The position numbers and the translations under genes were made by a program. From Massospora cicadina (Eukaryota > Entomophthoromycota > Entomophthoromycetes > Entomophthorales > Entomophthoraceae), in the NCBI GenBank assembly GCA_022478985.1, contig JAKSZP010005572.1, positions 42,304 to 106,303 on the forward strand: a stretch of DNA of 64,000 nucleotides. The letters are read 5' to 3'. Positions 36,264 to 48,409 of this stretch are shown here, one piece after another (position 1 is the first letter of the stretch; every line of letters starts with the position of its first letter). The notes beneath the pieces were generated by a model. It was not told the DNA's origin and did no database searches. It worked only from the letters and a program-made list of their open reading frames with translations.

Positions 36264-38170
36264 TTTAGCACTAGTGGTGCCCAACCCAAAAAGAGGGAGC
36301 CGCCAAGTATCTTTATTTGCAATTGAACCAAAATAAAGGGATTGTTATAAATTGAAAAAAATCCTAATATGGCACCTCAGCTAACAGCCTAGGAAGCCAT
36401 ATCAGAAGATAAGGAAGCTTTGGGAGAACTTTTGTTTAGCGCCTGCTTTAGCTGACAGACTATGGCGGACAACATTGGGGTAGGAGCATCAGCAACCTGT
36501 GGCATAAGGAGGTATAATTGTGGGTTTTCTTCGTCAATAATGCCGGTGGTGTCCATTGCCTCAATGTATTGGGCAAGCTGATGCTCAGCAAAAGTGATGA
36601 GAGCTGGTACATAAGTAAATGACTTAATGCGCTGGTGGTTTTGGGGATAATCGGGGTCAAAAAGAGAAGTTTCTGCCGCATCAATGCAAGTGCAGCTTGC
36701 ACAAAAAGCAAGCTCCTCAATTTTGTATTTCACATTTTCATCAAAATTGTGGGGGAAATTTGGGATAGGCGTACCCTCCATGAGGGGTTCCATCGCCCCA
36801 TGAAGATGCTGGCAGAGTATAGTGTTGGAAGGAGAAGCTGCGGCCACCACTGCCATCTTATTTAAACTTTTATAAATAGGGTAACTTGGTTTAGAGCAAA
36901 AATGGTGAGAGCGCAAATCATAAGTATCAATAAAAAATCCATCCAAGGCGAAATCCAGCTTGACATTGAACGGCCATTCACTATCATTAGTACATTTGAG
37001 ACACTTAAACTATTTAGCTTGGCCAATGCTGGGCCAGCCGCAGGAATTGGAGCGGTGGCAGGAGATGATTGGTTGTGTACTGTTGACTACAGCTGATTAG
37101 CTAAAACTGATAAAGCCATTGACTCAGAATTACATAAACTGGTCAAATTTTTGAAATTCCAAATTTTGATTAAACGTCACTTAAGTTGTTCCAGAATTCC
37201 CTTAAAAGGGGTAAAAGGATTGAGCCTCACTTGAAAAATTTAGGTGAGGTGGCATCCATGGTGGCACTGAATGGGGGAGCGGTGGAAGCAGAAGAGGTGG
37301 AAACCATGCGGCACTTGTGCTTTGAATGGTCCAGTTCAAAGACAAGGGCAAATCAAGCGGCCATTCTTGATGCATTACCAGAATGGGTATTCTGAGGCAG
37401 ATCTGATCACCATATGAGGGGAAATTGTGAGGTGGGTATTGCAATGAAATGGGTTGATTGGCGCAAAGGCGCGTGGCCCTGACAAACGATCTGTCCCACT
37501 GGGAACCAAGAACTTCAGCATGGGGTCTGCACCATAAATGGCCAAACCCTCAGTCCGTTTGTGGGGGAGGCGCTTGGGGGAAAGGTAAGAGGGCAACCCA
37601 GTGAACTGGACCACCAAAGTGGCCTCATATGGGAGCTGTGCATGAACAGTGGGAAGGGTAATTTATAAAAAATTAATGGCAGTTTGGGTACTGACACTGA
37701 ATCGGCTTAAAAATGGAAGCCAAGGTCAAAGTACCCCTTAAAGGGGCAGAAATCAATAAATTTGGCATGTTTATAAACTGCTATGGACATCTTGATGAAG
37801 GCCACACTTGCATATGGGAAAAGATTCACATATTCAATCTAGAGTCTGAAAAGCAGATTGCTCCAAGGGAGCACCAAAGGGCTCCATAGCACAACCTGGG
37901 AGCTCATGAGATGGTGGGCCAAATCTCAAGGTGGAACATAATGGTTAGTAGCACTTGGGCTAGCAGAGCCAGCCTGGACACGTTTTGCGGTGGCCAAAAA
38001 ATTCCAGAAGGCGGCGCATCACCACCTCATGCTGAGACAACAGGCGTTGATCGCTTCAAACATTGTAAGCTGTTGCCTGATTTAGCTTTGTTTCTGTAAT
38101 TTTTTAAAATATCCGGATTTAGCTTTGATTTAGCTATTTAAGCAAAAAGATCCTCATAATGATCACTTGG
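36264..38170 (-). mobile_element. Family X copy B: coding, LTR-less repeat
   Basis: Minus-strand copy of family X. The C-terminal half is open for 185 codons (36,389-36,946): 'MDGFFIDTYDLRSHHF', then 'KMAVVAAASPSNTILCQHL', 'MEPLMEGTPIPNFPHNFDEN', 'KYKIEELAFCASC', 'FAEHQLAQYIEAMDTTGII'. The N-terminal half is frameshifted but gives 'EATLVVQFTGLPSYLSPKRL' and 'GLAIYGADPMLKF' near 37,530-37,620. 12-bp direct repeats flank it. Its 5' end has about 20 bases more than copies A and C, so it may be the fullest copy. The encoded protein would be about 550-600 residues. No enzymatic motif is visible, so a binding or packaging role is only an inference. Confidence 0.75.
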
Positions 38171-38182
38171 TCAACAACTGTT
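38171..38182. repeat. Target-site duplication, right copy (family X copy B)
   Basis: Partner of 36,252-36,263. Confidence 0.65.
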
Positions 38183-38672
38183 AACATTGGAGGAAACAAT
38201 ATTTTAGTTGACCCATAAAGTAAAAGAAATTATGGTGGTTCCTGGTCCACATAGCCCACTTGAAAACAAGGGTAAGATTGAGACCATGGTCCCCCTGGGC
38301 CCCAAAGCCTGTAAAATCCTCTATATTAGATGGTCAATCAGGATCCAAATGACGGCAATGACCTTCTGGTCCTCCTGGGGCATCACCTTCTCTTAAAGAT
38401 AACAGTTGCAAAATCTTATTGGCATCTACCATACATAGCTTTTTATACAGTTGGAACAGAAGTTCTACCCCATTGCAAGAGGATATGTGATGGATGACCA
38501 TGGTACCCCCATGATCCTGATTTGATAATCAAATTTCTGGGTGGGGATCTGAGCTTTTAAGTAGAAGCCATCCGCCATAATGATCCCCAATTAACAAATT
38601 GATGAGCAAAATTTTATTAAAATTTAGCATCTATACATGTTCGTGGGTATTTTAATACTTCTTAAATAAAAA
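38183..38672. other. No recognised gene
   Basis: Short frame at 38,208-38,396 without motifs. It lies between family X copy B and the LTR of the next element. Confidence 0.45.
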
Positions 38673-39194
38673 TGATTCCTATTTTAATACAGGAAGCGCA
38701 ATCTGAGCTCAAAATGGTTTAAACAAAACTTAATAATATGATAATTAAATTATTAGTAAAACTTGTGATGTTAGAATTTAATTTATTAGGGATTTTATTT
38801 CTGTATATAAATGGGACTATTGCTAATTAAATGCCCACCTACTAGAAAATCATTGACATTGGTTGCCAGAGAATAATATTACTTTATTTAATAACTTGCA
38901 GCCTAAAACTTGCTATTGGTTATTACTTCCATCAACACATCCAAAAGTTGTGGTTATTGCGCCTGCAAGCTTTGGTAAATTAAAGTTATCAGCAACTGGG
39001 CAATTATTTCTGTAATTATAATATCAGAATATCCAATATTGATACATTAATTGATTGACATAGAATCTAAAATGGAGCTTCCTATTGAAAGCCTTTAAAT
39101 ATTGAAATTACTTAAAAAACTGGCATCCTCGCCCAATAAATATTTACTAATTTTGGAACATATTTAAGGAACATAATCTAGCTAAATCCTAATA
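38673..39194 (-). repeat. 3' LTR (left copy) of the 38.7-46.2 kb element
   Basis: Shares with 45,709-46,220 the ordered words GCAATCTGAG, TGCCCACCTA, AAATCATTG, CTTTATTTAA-like, CAAGCTTTG, CATAGA and ACATAAT. Identity is roughly two in three by eye. Confidence 0.82.
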
Positions 39195-39699
39195 TATCCC
39201 CTGTCTTACCCAGATTATCTTTTAATATGTCTGTTCATGCAAGCTCCTCTGTAGGACAATAAGCCAAGATTTTAATACACTTTTGGCCCAATGCAACATT
39301 GACAATTTATCAGAGAGGTCATTTTTAAACTCTTTTCCTCCAAATGTAATTGGAAAGATATAGGCGCTATCTTTCACCAGAAATTGATATCAGAGCGCTA
39401 AAGTGAACTGACAGATCCATAACCAGAAAATAGCATTAAAACTTGAATAATTGGCATTATCATAATAGCATTTAAATAAATAGTTATATAATAAATTATT
39501 TAGGGTTTCTGAATGTTATTTGTTATTTTTAATTTTGCTAATTTTCTACATGCTCTTATAAACCTATCACGCACCTTATTTATATTCTTCTATTAGGAGT
39601 TCCTTGATGGTAAGGACATCTAGTGCTGACTTATTATGTCCTTATATGTCCAACCCTGAACTCATCCAGCTTAATTTTTCTAACAGAGCCATGAGTGTC

Positions 39700-40450
39700 A
39701 CAAAAGTCAACCTTATCACAATTTTAAAGGTTGAAAGATTTAGGTATATGATTCTTTATACTCTTTACCATTAATTTACATTTGATTGTATTGACATACT
39801 CTGAGGATTGTATCCCTATTAAACCTTGTTCAGGCTTTCTAATACTGTAAGGGTGTCATCCTTAAACTTTTTTTGAGTGCAGAATATAATATTAACAGTA
39901 AACAGCACCAAAATCCATAGATAAAAGGTTATTTGTTCATGGAAGAATGATAAATTTAAATTATAGGACAATATTGCTGACAATAGACAAGTTTCTCATT
40001 TGGAAGGTTTGCCAGCTATTATATTCTTCAAGTAGTGTCTAGAGTATCATTTTATTCTTTTGACAATTACATAGTTTCAGGATGGTAAAGTGACATCCCT
40101 GCACCTTGTATTCTCATCAACTCGCTTAACTTTTATAATTTGTGTGGTGAAGTTTCTTCCATTACCTGTGAAGATAACTTGAGGGCAACCATGCCAATAT
40201 ATCTACTGCTCCGTTTTAAAATTGGCAGTACTTCTGGCATCTAGTTTTGCTTAAGCATGTTTCTCTACCTAAGTATTTAATGGTTGATAGCCACAATAAT
40301 GTATTTTCTTTGTTCAGTGCTCATGGTCAAGGGTCATATTAGATAGATGGATATATTGTGTCAAATAAAACCCAGGCTTCACTAGTCAGAAAGCAGTTAA
40401 TTCTTTTATAGGGCTTGTTTGACTGGCAGATTTCACAATAAACAATAGCT
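39700..40450 (-). pseudogene. Gypsy integrase remnant
   Basis: The minus strand gives 'HGCPQVIFTGNGRNFTT' near 40,170, the second-aspartate region of integrase with TDNG changed to TGNG, and 'MSLYHPETM' followed by 'NDTLDTT' near 40,070-40,020, the 'YHPQTNG..ER.N.TL' block. The rest is broken by stops. Confidence 0.65.
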
Positions 40451-40779
40451 CAGCAACGTCAAAAATAAGAGATTCTTCATTTTATTCATGATGAACATGC
40501 TCTAATGTCTTCTTCAGCCATCCATGTACTGTCAATTAATGAGCAGCATTGATGTTTGCAGTTCTTTCAGAAGATTTTGGAAAGATTGGATTATTCTAAG
40601 AATTTTTTACTATTGACCCTTGAAAATATTGTTGGTATTCATCTCCTTATTTAAAACTTGCTGAATTTCAAGTGGTTAGTCCAGGATAATTCCAGCAATC
40701 ATCTTTCTTATAGATCACCATCTTCACTTTGGAGAAGCAAAACTGTTTGCAACTGGAATAGACCTTCTGCATTTGGATG

Positions 40780-41150
40780 TACATTCCCCACTCAGTGCAA
40801 ATCTCAAAATTGTATGCTTGTGATTACAAGGCCCAACGGGCCAATCTCCCTCAGGCGCTATTAAATTATGCAACCATTTCAGTAAATAAATGTTCCATCA
40901 CCACCTTAAAGTGTACGCCAATGTGTATACTTTGAACTTCTTATAGGTGTATATTACTGCAAGGAATTCCCCCTCTGTCATGATGTAGTTTCACTTCTGT
41001 TTGCTTAAAGTTTGGCTCACATACGTTACAGAGTGTTTATCTTCTATTTATCCGCCTGACTTAATATTCCACTAATTGCTGTTAAGGATGCATTTGTTTG
41101 TATAATGAATGGACAATAAAAGTTTTGGTATTGCAATATTGTTTCTCTTA
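40780..41150 (-). pseudogene. Gypsy RNase H remnant
   Basis: 'NYIMTEGEFLAVIYTYKKFK' near 40,990 corresponds to the 'NYTVTE.ECLAVIYAYKQFR' block of the 27.4-33.9 kb element. 'SQAYNFEICTE' near 40,800 corresponds to the 'LQAYDFEVLHW' tail. Frames are shifted between them. Confidence 0.72.
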
Positions 41151-41269
41151 TTTTTTACATACTAAGTGCATCAGAAAATTCTGGTCTTCCTCATTCCATT
41201 TAAACCTTTTCTTAGTATGCTCTAATAGTTAAAAAGCTCAGCAATGGGAGCAAAGTTTTTAATATAATG

Positions 41270-42010
41270 ATAATAGTATCTGACCATTCCTAAAGAAGTT
41301 ACATATCTCTAACTTTTTGGTTGTAAATGGCGCAAATCACTTTGACTCGAGAATTTAAGAACATATTTAATTTCCTCCTTAATATAACCTATATATAATT
41401 CCTTTCTAAAAAGAAGTGACATTTTTGAGGTTTCTTCTTCAGATTTGATGCAGATAGCCATTTAAAAAAATTTCAGGTGTTACAGGTGATCTTTAAATGT
41501 GTGATAGACATTGATACTTTCTAAGTGAACAAGGATGCACAACAATTTAAGGTCACCTAACATGACATCTATTGCCTGTTGAAATGTAGCTGGCATATTG
41601 CCATGACTCTGAGGCATGCATGTCAGTTGATATAACCCTTGTGTGGTAATAATTGCACATTTTACTTTATCCTCCTTAGGTTGATCAATCTTTCAGTATC
41701 CCGCATAAGATATTGCTAAAAATAATTGAACCCTCCTGGGTGATCAAGAGCATCATCTATGCGTGGCAATGGATATGAGTCCTTATTTGTTATTTTGTTC
41801 AGCCAATAGTAATCTATAAAAACTTGGTTGGATCCATTTTTTATTTAATAAATATTGGACCTGTCCGGGGACCTGAATATGGAACCAATGACCCATGTTT
41901 GATTAGTTTGGCAACTTCGTTGGCTACCATGGCCTCACTTTCCCGCAAACATTTAATTAATGTCATTTTAATTGGCATTTGATCCTGACATCAACATTAT
42001 AAACTAAACC
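41270..42010 (-). pseudogene. Gypsy reverse transcriptase remnant
   Basis: The minus strand reads 'LPRIDDALDHPGG' near 41,765, then frameshifted equivalents of 'YFSAIS.Y', 'GLYQLTCMPQSHGNMPATFQ' near 41,610 and 'VHLESINVYHTFKDHL' near 41,510, where the catalytic DD has become ES. Motif order is correct for gypsy RT. Confidence 0.75.
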
Positions 42011-42854
42011 TTTGGTATATGAAGTCATAATCATTTTGTGCTAACACCTCAGAATATTTGTTAAAATAATTTTGAATATTATCTTTCTGTTCATTTGAAA
42101 TCCCAGTAATAGATTCTTACTAAATTTAGCATAATTGCATTTGTTTTGAGTCACCTGGTAATCACATCTTGGTTAGTTAATAAATGTCATATGATGATAA
42201 AAGTTCCTTAGTCAGAATCAAGTGAGCGTATGATGCTACTTAATTCTTTTATATTTGTATTAGTATTTAAACAAGTTGGCAATTATACCCTATACTTCAC
42301 CATGTCCAGGGATTAAATCCCAGGCACAACACATGGTTCAGTTCTAGATTTCTACCATGGTGCATGGACTTTGTCATACAGATAATCCATAATTCTCAAT
42401 GTAAGCTGGTTCCACGGTACTTTGATCATTAAAATTACCACTAATCAGTTTTTGTGCCTGTAAAAAGACCCCCTCAGTACTTTTCATTTTTAAAGGCGAC
42501 TTTTTGAAATATTGACCAGTCAAAAATACTTTTAATGTGATTACATCCACATTTAAAAAACTGATATAGTTGTTTCTCTTTGGGGGTTGCATTTTTGGTT
42601 ATAAAATAGTGTCAAAGTTTGCCCTACAAATTTAAGATTATTTTCTTAAAATCATACTGAACCTCATACTGTCATATGAAAACAGTGCAATTAATACTAC
42701 ATAACTCTGGTTTGGTAAAACTATTTCTGGTACTATGACAATAAGTGACCCAATGTTTAGAAGCATAGCACTTTATGATTTCTTAGAAAATGTAGTTTGC
42801 AGGCATGCAGTTCTGTAAACTTTATTAAGATACTGATCTGGTATGAATTTAAAT

Positions 42855-42910
42855 TTTTGCAAACTATGTTGAGACAATATTAATTGGAGCACCGATGCCT
42901 ATGGTTACTT
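42855..42910 (-). pseudogene. Aspartic protease motif remnant
   Basis: 'TIGIGAPINIVST' on the minus strand parallels 'AIIDTGASINIVFTK' and 'TIIDSGAPFNFVSTK' of the other elements, with the catalytic aspartate lost. Order relative to RT is correct. Confidence 0.55.
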
Positions 42911-43203
42911 GAACCTTTACCTGATTTCCCATAATATATGCATATATACAATTTAGATACTTGGAAATACTGCTTACTTGTAAAATAGCAAAATCATTAA
43001 CCAAATATAGTGATTTTAAAGCTCTTCGACTATATTAGGAAATTTCTCCCTTGATGTTGGTCATTGATACTGATATATTGACTTTATCCAATGCACAATT
43101 ATCTGGATCATATGCGCTTTCTTGTATTGGATTTACTTCATGTATGTCCATGTCTCCTCTTGATTTTTTGGGCTCAGTTGCTTTTATTTTAAAATGGATA
43201 ACT

Positions 43204-43220
43204 ACATGGGCTTCATTATT
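43204..43220. repeat. Target-site duplication, left copy (SINE)
   Basis: ACATGGGCTTCATTATT, repeated without mismatch at 43,350-43,366. Confidence 0.93.
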
Positions 43221-43349
43221 AAGGTTGGTTAGCCTGGCAGGTAAAATTGCTTACACCCTAGTGCAGGCTTTGAGTTCAAAACCTGTACTGGCTACAAAAA
43301 TTCTCATTGTGGTATATTTGTCCCAAGGTTGACTCACCTTGAATCTTTT
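43221..43349 (+). mobile_element. tRNA-derived SINE, full copy
   Basis: A 129-bp insertion between perfect 17-bp direct repeats. The head contains an A-box-like TAGCCTGGCAGG and, 43 bases further, a B-box-like GAGTTCAAAACC; this spacing is that of tRNA genes, so the head is a tRNA-derived RNA polymerase III promoter. A conserved non-tRNA tail follows (CTCATTGTGGTATATTTGT, then CCCAAGGTTGACTCACCTTG), shared with copies at 60.6 and 61.4 kb. It ends in a short T-rich tract, not poly(A). It is non-coding, presumably moved by LINE enzymes, and inserted into the decayed gag region of the surrounding gypsy element. Confidence 0.9.
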
Positions 43350-43366
43350 ACATGGGCTTCATTATT
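43350..43366. repeat. Target-site duplication, right copy (SINE)
   Basis: Perfect partner of 43,204-43,220. Confidence 0.93.
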
Positions 43367-45708
43367 CACGTTTTGATATTAGCAGGGTTTGGGACATCAC
43401 AATAAAGAGGTGTGCTCTGATTACACTGTTCTGTTGTTCTGACACATTTATTGAACTTGAATATAGCAGAAATAGACTGTTCCTCATCTATTCCGCCTGG
43501 TCAATTCCCTAATAGGTCGCTTGATTATTAGTAAGGCAGTTACATTGATAATGTTTTTAAAGTTCTGAAAAACACAAAACATGCCATGAATAGACACACT
43601 TAAAAAAGGTGAGTCAATTTTTTACATTAGCTTTTTGGGGTTTTCAAAATTATCAATAATTAATCTTTATTGGCCACTACTATGTTATTATTGGCAAATT
43701 CTCACTTAGTTTGTATTGCCTGTAAAAGTATTTTAGAAGCTTTTGTTTAGGGTATCAACCGTTTTCCCACAAATTCATATAAGTACAATTTGTGGTGTTT
43801 CATATCCAAAATCAGGGTTAAAATCATAACCTGATGAAAATCTCTGTAGAGATAAGTGCCAAATTATTGTAATACATGCATTATAATTGTATAAATCTCT
43901 TGACCCTGTGTGTATCTGAGCTTCTTGGTAACCAATCAGCAAATGTATTTATGATTCCATCCTTTTTTACTAGATGCCCATATAACCTTATTTCTGGTTG
44001 GCAATGCGTTAAGGGATGCCAAATTCACCCATAATGACATTATTTGACTCTATATAAATCCATTCATCAGCGTCTAATCTGAATAGAACAATACTTTGAT
44101 TTTCATATCCAGACAACTGATCATGTAATAGACTTCTGCTGATCTCCACATCCTAGCATGGTCAACTTGAAAAGTCTGAAGAATTCTGGAACACTATTCT
44201 TTTTAATTCTAACAACTTTGGAGATGGGTGTAATTTTACATTTTTGAGGGTATTGTTACTGGTATTCTATATCTGACTAGAGAAATTTTTTGAGGATGGA
44301 TGGCGTCATTCTGGGCGGCCAGTATCTCAGGAACATTTCTTATGAGTTCATTGGTGGATTCAAAATTGTTACTATTACCAATGAGAAACTGTATATAAAC
44401 AGTTCAGTTTCTCCTTCATCTTTTGCTGGACAACAATATGCTGGTCCTTCCAACTTGGATATTTGATATGTAAATGTATCCTCCAATTTTTGGTTCAGCT
44501 TCCATGCATCCATTTTCTGATTTTTTTGCCACATTTCATATACTCTTTATTCAGATAAAAAATTTTATCAGCATTTTTTCTGAGGATTCACCTTACATCA
44601 TGCCTTATTCTTGTATCTCTTCATATCTGAAACATGTTTTTCATAATAAATTCCATAAAATTGACTCTATAATCTAAACTTAAACTTGCTAAATAAATAA
44701 GGAGTCTAAGATCTGGGTTTTGAGTACTTTTAGTTTTGACAAAACTTCTTTTATTTTCAGACTTACTTTAAATTTACAGGTTATTGATAAGGAGTTGCAG
44801 ATTTCATGATAATTTCCTTAGCATCTTTGTGTTGCTTAAGAATATTATGCATTTCTTCACAATTGTACACAGGAGTCAGTGGCGCGGCAGCCACTTTCAT
44901 ATTAAATAGATTCAAATACTTTCATTTCCTTTATGACAATTAAAGTTCATATCATGTCTCTATTTAGGTTTTTGTTTAACTTGCTCCAATAATTATCTGT
45001 TAATGTCACTTAAATTGGTGTTTAAATTGGCAACTAATCCCTAAAATTGGTTATTATCTTGTAGCACACTTTGTGAAGTTGACTTAAGACCACAATAGAT
45101 CCAATAAAAGCTGGCGTCAAGCTGGAAACCATATTAAAGAAACTTATACTAATTTCTTGAGTATAAAAAACCAGGTTGTAAATTATTGTCTTCAGTCTTG
45201 CTTGTAAAAGTCTTATATTTCAATTGGTTGGCTGTATATAGTTGACAAGATAATCCTATATATGTCCACATTGTTTAAGAACCATGATAGAGTGGAAGTT
45301 GAGAGGGAAAGAAAATGCATGAATTTCTTTCTCTTTCATCATGATTTTTTGAGTGAAAAATGGCCTTATTCTCTATCAATATTGTCAATATGCAGCAACT
45401 GGAATCATGCATAAGTTGTTTGCTCACATCTTTAATTCTCTTTAAATTATTTCCATGGGCTTTGCATAAATTTTAATAGCAGCTTTCTTTACCCTGATAT
45501 ACTCCACGTCCCGCTTTTTGAGTCCTTGCACTCAACTGTTTCAAGCTTAGCATCACCCCTTTAGTAGATGAAACTTCACTAATACTATTGTTTACTTATG
45601 TTAAGATACCTTTGGCTCAGAATCACTCCTTAGTGCGCAATATTTAGCAGAAACGTGGCAGCTGAAGATGTTCATAATATATATATATATATTATAAATG
45701 CTCCCTGT
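43367..45708. other. Unreadable gag-side region of the gypsy element
   Basis: This is the expected position of gag and leader of the minus-strand element. Only short frames (44,340-44,534 minus; 44,474-44,677 plus) exist, without recognised motifs. An (AT)n run lies at about 45,680-45,695. Confidence 0.4.
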
Positions 45709-46220
45709 TTGAAGACAGAAATTGCAATCTGAGTCAGAAACAGTTCAGTTGAAACTTTAGTAAAATTAATAAATTACTTTTAAACTAGTAATTACAAATA
45801 AAAGGTGGTATATTGGGTTTTTATTTGTATTCACAGGTGACTAGTGGCAGTTTAATGCCCACCTATTATTAAATCATTGGAATAAACTGCTGGATAATAA
45901 ATTTAATTTATTTAGCAACTTGCGTCATTCAACATGCTATTGATTGAATTTCTCCCACCACGTCTAAAAGTTTGTGGCAACTGCACCCACAAGCTTTGTA
46001 AACCAGAGTTAGTCAACAAGGCAAATTACCTTCAGGAATTTTATTCATCAAAATAGCATGATTGATTAATCAATCAATCAACATAGAGGATAAATGAAAG
46101 CTTCCCACTTAAAATCCTTATTCATTGAAACTACCTAAATAACTGGAGTCCTCATCTAATCCTATAAATACTAGTTTTGTAACATAATTGAAGAAACATA
46201 ATATGGTTAAAATCCCAACA
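45709..46220 (-). repeat. 5' LTR (right copy) of the 38.7-46.2 kb element
   Basis: Partner of 38,673-39,194. It contains a small tandem GATTAATCAATCAATCAA near 46,063 that is absent from the other copy. Confidence 0.82.
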
Positions 46221-46640
46221 TATTTCCAAATGCTCTCTGAATTATGCGATTTGAAGTAACAATCAGATGGAAAGGTAGCTGCAACAACACTTTCATTATT
46301 ACTTAATCATTCAGGATAATGTGAGAAAGTTAATGAAAATATTAATAACCTATAATGACCATACCAATTTGTGACTGATTCGTAAAAATTGGTAGTAGTG
46401 GAGCTCATGCTATGAATGTTTTATCTATGCATATGGCTGCAGTAACTCTAACGCTACCCCATTTATATGTAAACTTAAGGATAAATATACTCTCAGAAAA
46501 GAAATTATTAACACCTTTCTGTATGTGTATGAGAGCATTATGGAGGAGGCGACAGGCTGGAAATAAGTCAAGTACCTTCCCTCTTGCCTCAGACATATGC
46601 CTCAAGAGAATATGATACTCACACTTATGGTTTGTCAAAC
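46221..46640. other. No recognised gene
   Basis: Short overlapping frames on both strands (46,405-46,638) with no motif. Confidence 0.4.
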
Positions 46641-47445
46641 TTGGGATAAATTTTAGAGCGCTTTTATCAAGGTGTTTTCAGTAATCATGCCCTGTCAAAA
46701 AACAGAATTTATGGTGATTCAGCTGAAGAAATATGAGATCCCAAAAAATTTTGCTTCTCATTTTTATTTAGGTGCTCAACCTTTAGTTTCTTTTCATGAA
46801 AATTTCCTAAGAGGTGCCAGCACTTGCGTTTTTGCATTGTCATCTATATTGGACTTTCATCTTCATTTAAAAGGCAACGCCAGAGCTATATAAGTTTTTT
46901 ATATCTAAGGAGCTATAAACAAATTACCCGCTGGATTATTAAGAAAAAAACTGCTAGTGCCCCTACCAGTAGCCTTCATATCCATGTTATGATTCAGAAT
47001 AAATAAGAAATTTTAAAAGGTTTGCAACGCTCCTACTCTATGGGTGGTTCCATACTGGTGTAATCATTTACAAATGATATTGGATGAGGAGGAAAAAAGT
47101 CAACATGAAGCAGGAGGCTCTTATTGTTAAAAATATTCCTGTGCCTCAAATCACAGCTACTCTTGCCAAAAACTTGATCCTGAAGAAGCAATATCCTGGA
47201 CTCTTTAATTAAAAACTTGAATTATTTTTGATCTTATTGTACTTCAAAGCCAAGTATTATGCCTTCACTGATGGTTCTTCCAACGCATATAATTACAAGT
47301 GACTAAAGTAGAAGTGTGTATTTATAAAGTCAATAATATGGCTATCAATGGTATGGGGTCACCTAATAATATTATCTCAATGCATAACTAGGTGAACAAA
47401 GTTGCACTTTTCATGTTATAATTTTGGAACTGCTTTTCCTCATAG

Positions 47446-47653
47446 CACTTAGTAGATAGATCTTTTTCCTCTCTCCATTTTTAATTTGAAAAACTAGCAC
47501 TTACAGCACCTTCCATTGCTTTTCAAAACATTAAAGAAAATTATTTTTTCACTTAGTAGATAGATCTTTTTCCTCTCTCCATTTTTAATTTGAAAAACTA
47601 GCACTTACAGCACCTTCCATTGCTTTTCAAAACATTAAAGAAAATTATTTTTT
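47446..47653. repeat. Perfect 104-bp tandem duplication
   Basis: Bases 47,446-47,549 are repeated without a single difference at 47,550-47,653, starting CACTTAGTAGATAGATC and ending AAATTATTTTTT. Everything around is highly mutated, so the duplication must be recent or an assembly artefact. Confidence 0.95.
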
Positions 47654-48409
47654 TGAACAGTTCTTAGTTAAAATACGGGTATTCTAAATTATTCTGGAAT
47701 ATATATATTCTTGTTGGGACATTAGATATACGTGGCCAGCCTACAGCTGACTCAAGCATTGAGGGACCCAAGACTCAGATCTTCCTTGTAGAAGGTTCAG
47801 ACATGTTGATCAGTAAAAAATTAAAAACGCTAGTTCCCAAGTATTATTACCTCCTTTGAGTGTTGATGCCAAGGAGAGTATACCTATATATGCCTTACAT
47901 CAGGTTGATATTCCCCAAAGTCCCAAGTCATTATGATACCTAAGTCAATCTTAAGGTACTCCATGGACATTTTTTAGAAATAAAAAAGGGTTGAGAATTT
48001 TCTCATAAGGAGGTGTTGACTAGTCCTACTTACTATATCTATCATACTTGAGCTCAGATGCTGTCTTACCGGAGAACTTGACTACTAAGGCTTCAATATG
48101 GGTCATAATATATAAATACATATGCGCAAGTGTTGCCAATAAATAAAGTCACTTCTATATTCTATTTTGGTTATTTTAGTGAATTTGTTTGTTGATTACC
48201 CTAACTGTTTGGTGCAACTGAATATAAGGAATACTTAGCTCAAGAGAAGCAAGAAATTTTAGATAAGCTGTTAATAGAAAATGCCGCCAGTTTTAAGTGC
48301 TATTATGATTTTGGCAAAATGTAAGGAGTTCTTGATAGGTTGGAAACTAACGAAAAATATCTCACCCACGCTAGGCCCTAAAAAAATTGAAAGTAAAAGA
48401 AGAGTAAGT

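Larger units (their letters stand above)
38673..46220 (-). mobile_element. Ty3/gypsy element with diverged LTR pair, heavily decayed
   Basis: Two direct repeats of 522 and 512 bp (38,673-39,194 and 45,709-46,220) bracket a minus-strand gypsy pol: protease about 42.9 kb, RT about 42.0-41.3, RNase H about 41.1-40.8, integrase about 40.3-39.7. The first 35 bases of the two repeats align without gaps from TGATTCC and TGCTCCC. On the minus strand the 5' LTR starts TGTTGGGATT. No outer duplication is preserved. The part upstream of the protease (43.0-45.7 kb) should hold gag but is unreadable, and a SINE has inserted there. No primer-binding site is recognisable: the bases inside the 5' LTR are an AT-dinucleotide run. 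Confidence 0.82.

Noticed and set aside
39384..39397. TTGATATCAGAGCG on the plus strand, similar to an initiator-tRNA primer-binding site
   Set aside because: It lies inside the integrase side of a minus-strand element, about 190 bases from that element's 3' LTR, and no plus-strand LTR ends there. Probably coincidence.
45680..45695. (AT)n run as a centromere or telomere signal
   Set aside because: It is a short dinucleotide microsatellite beside an LTR, with no larger array.
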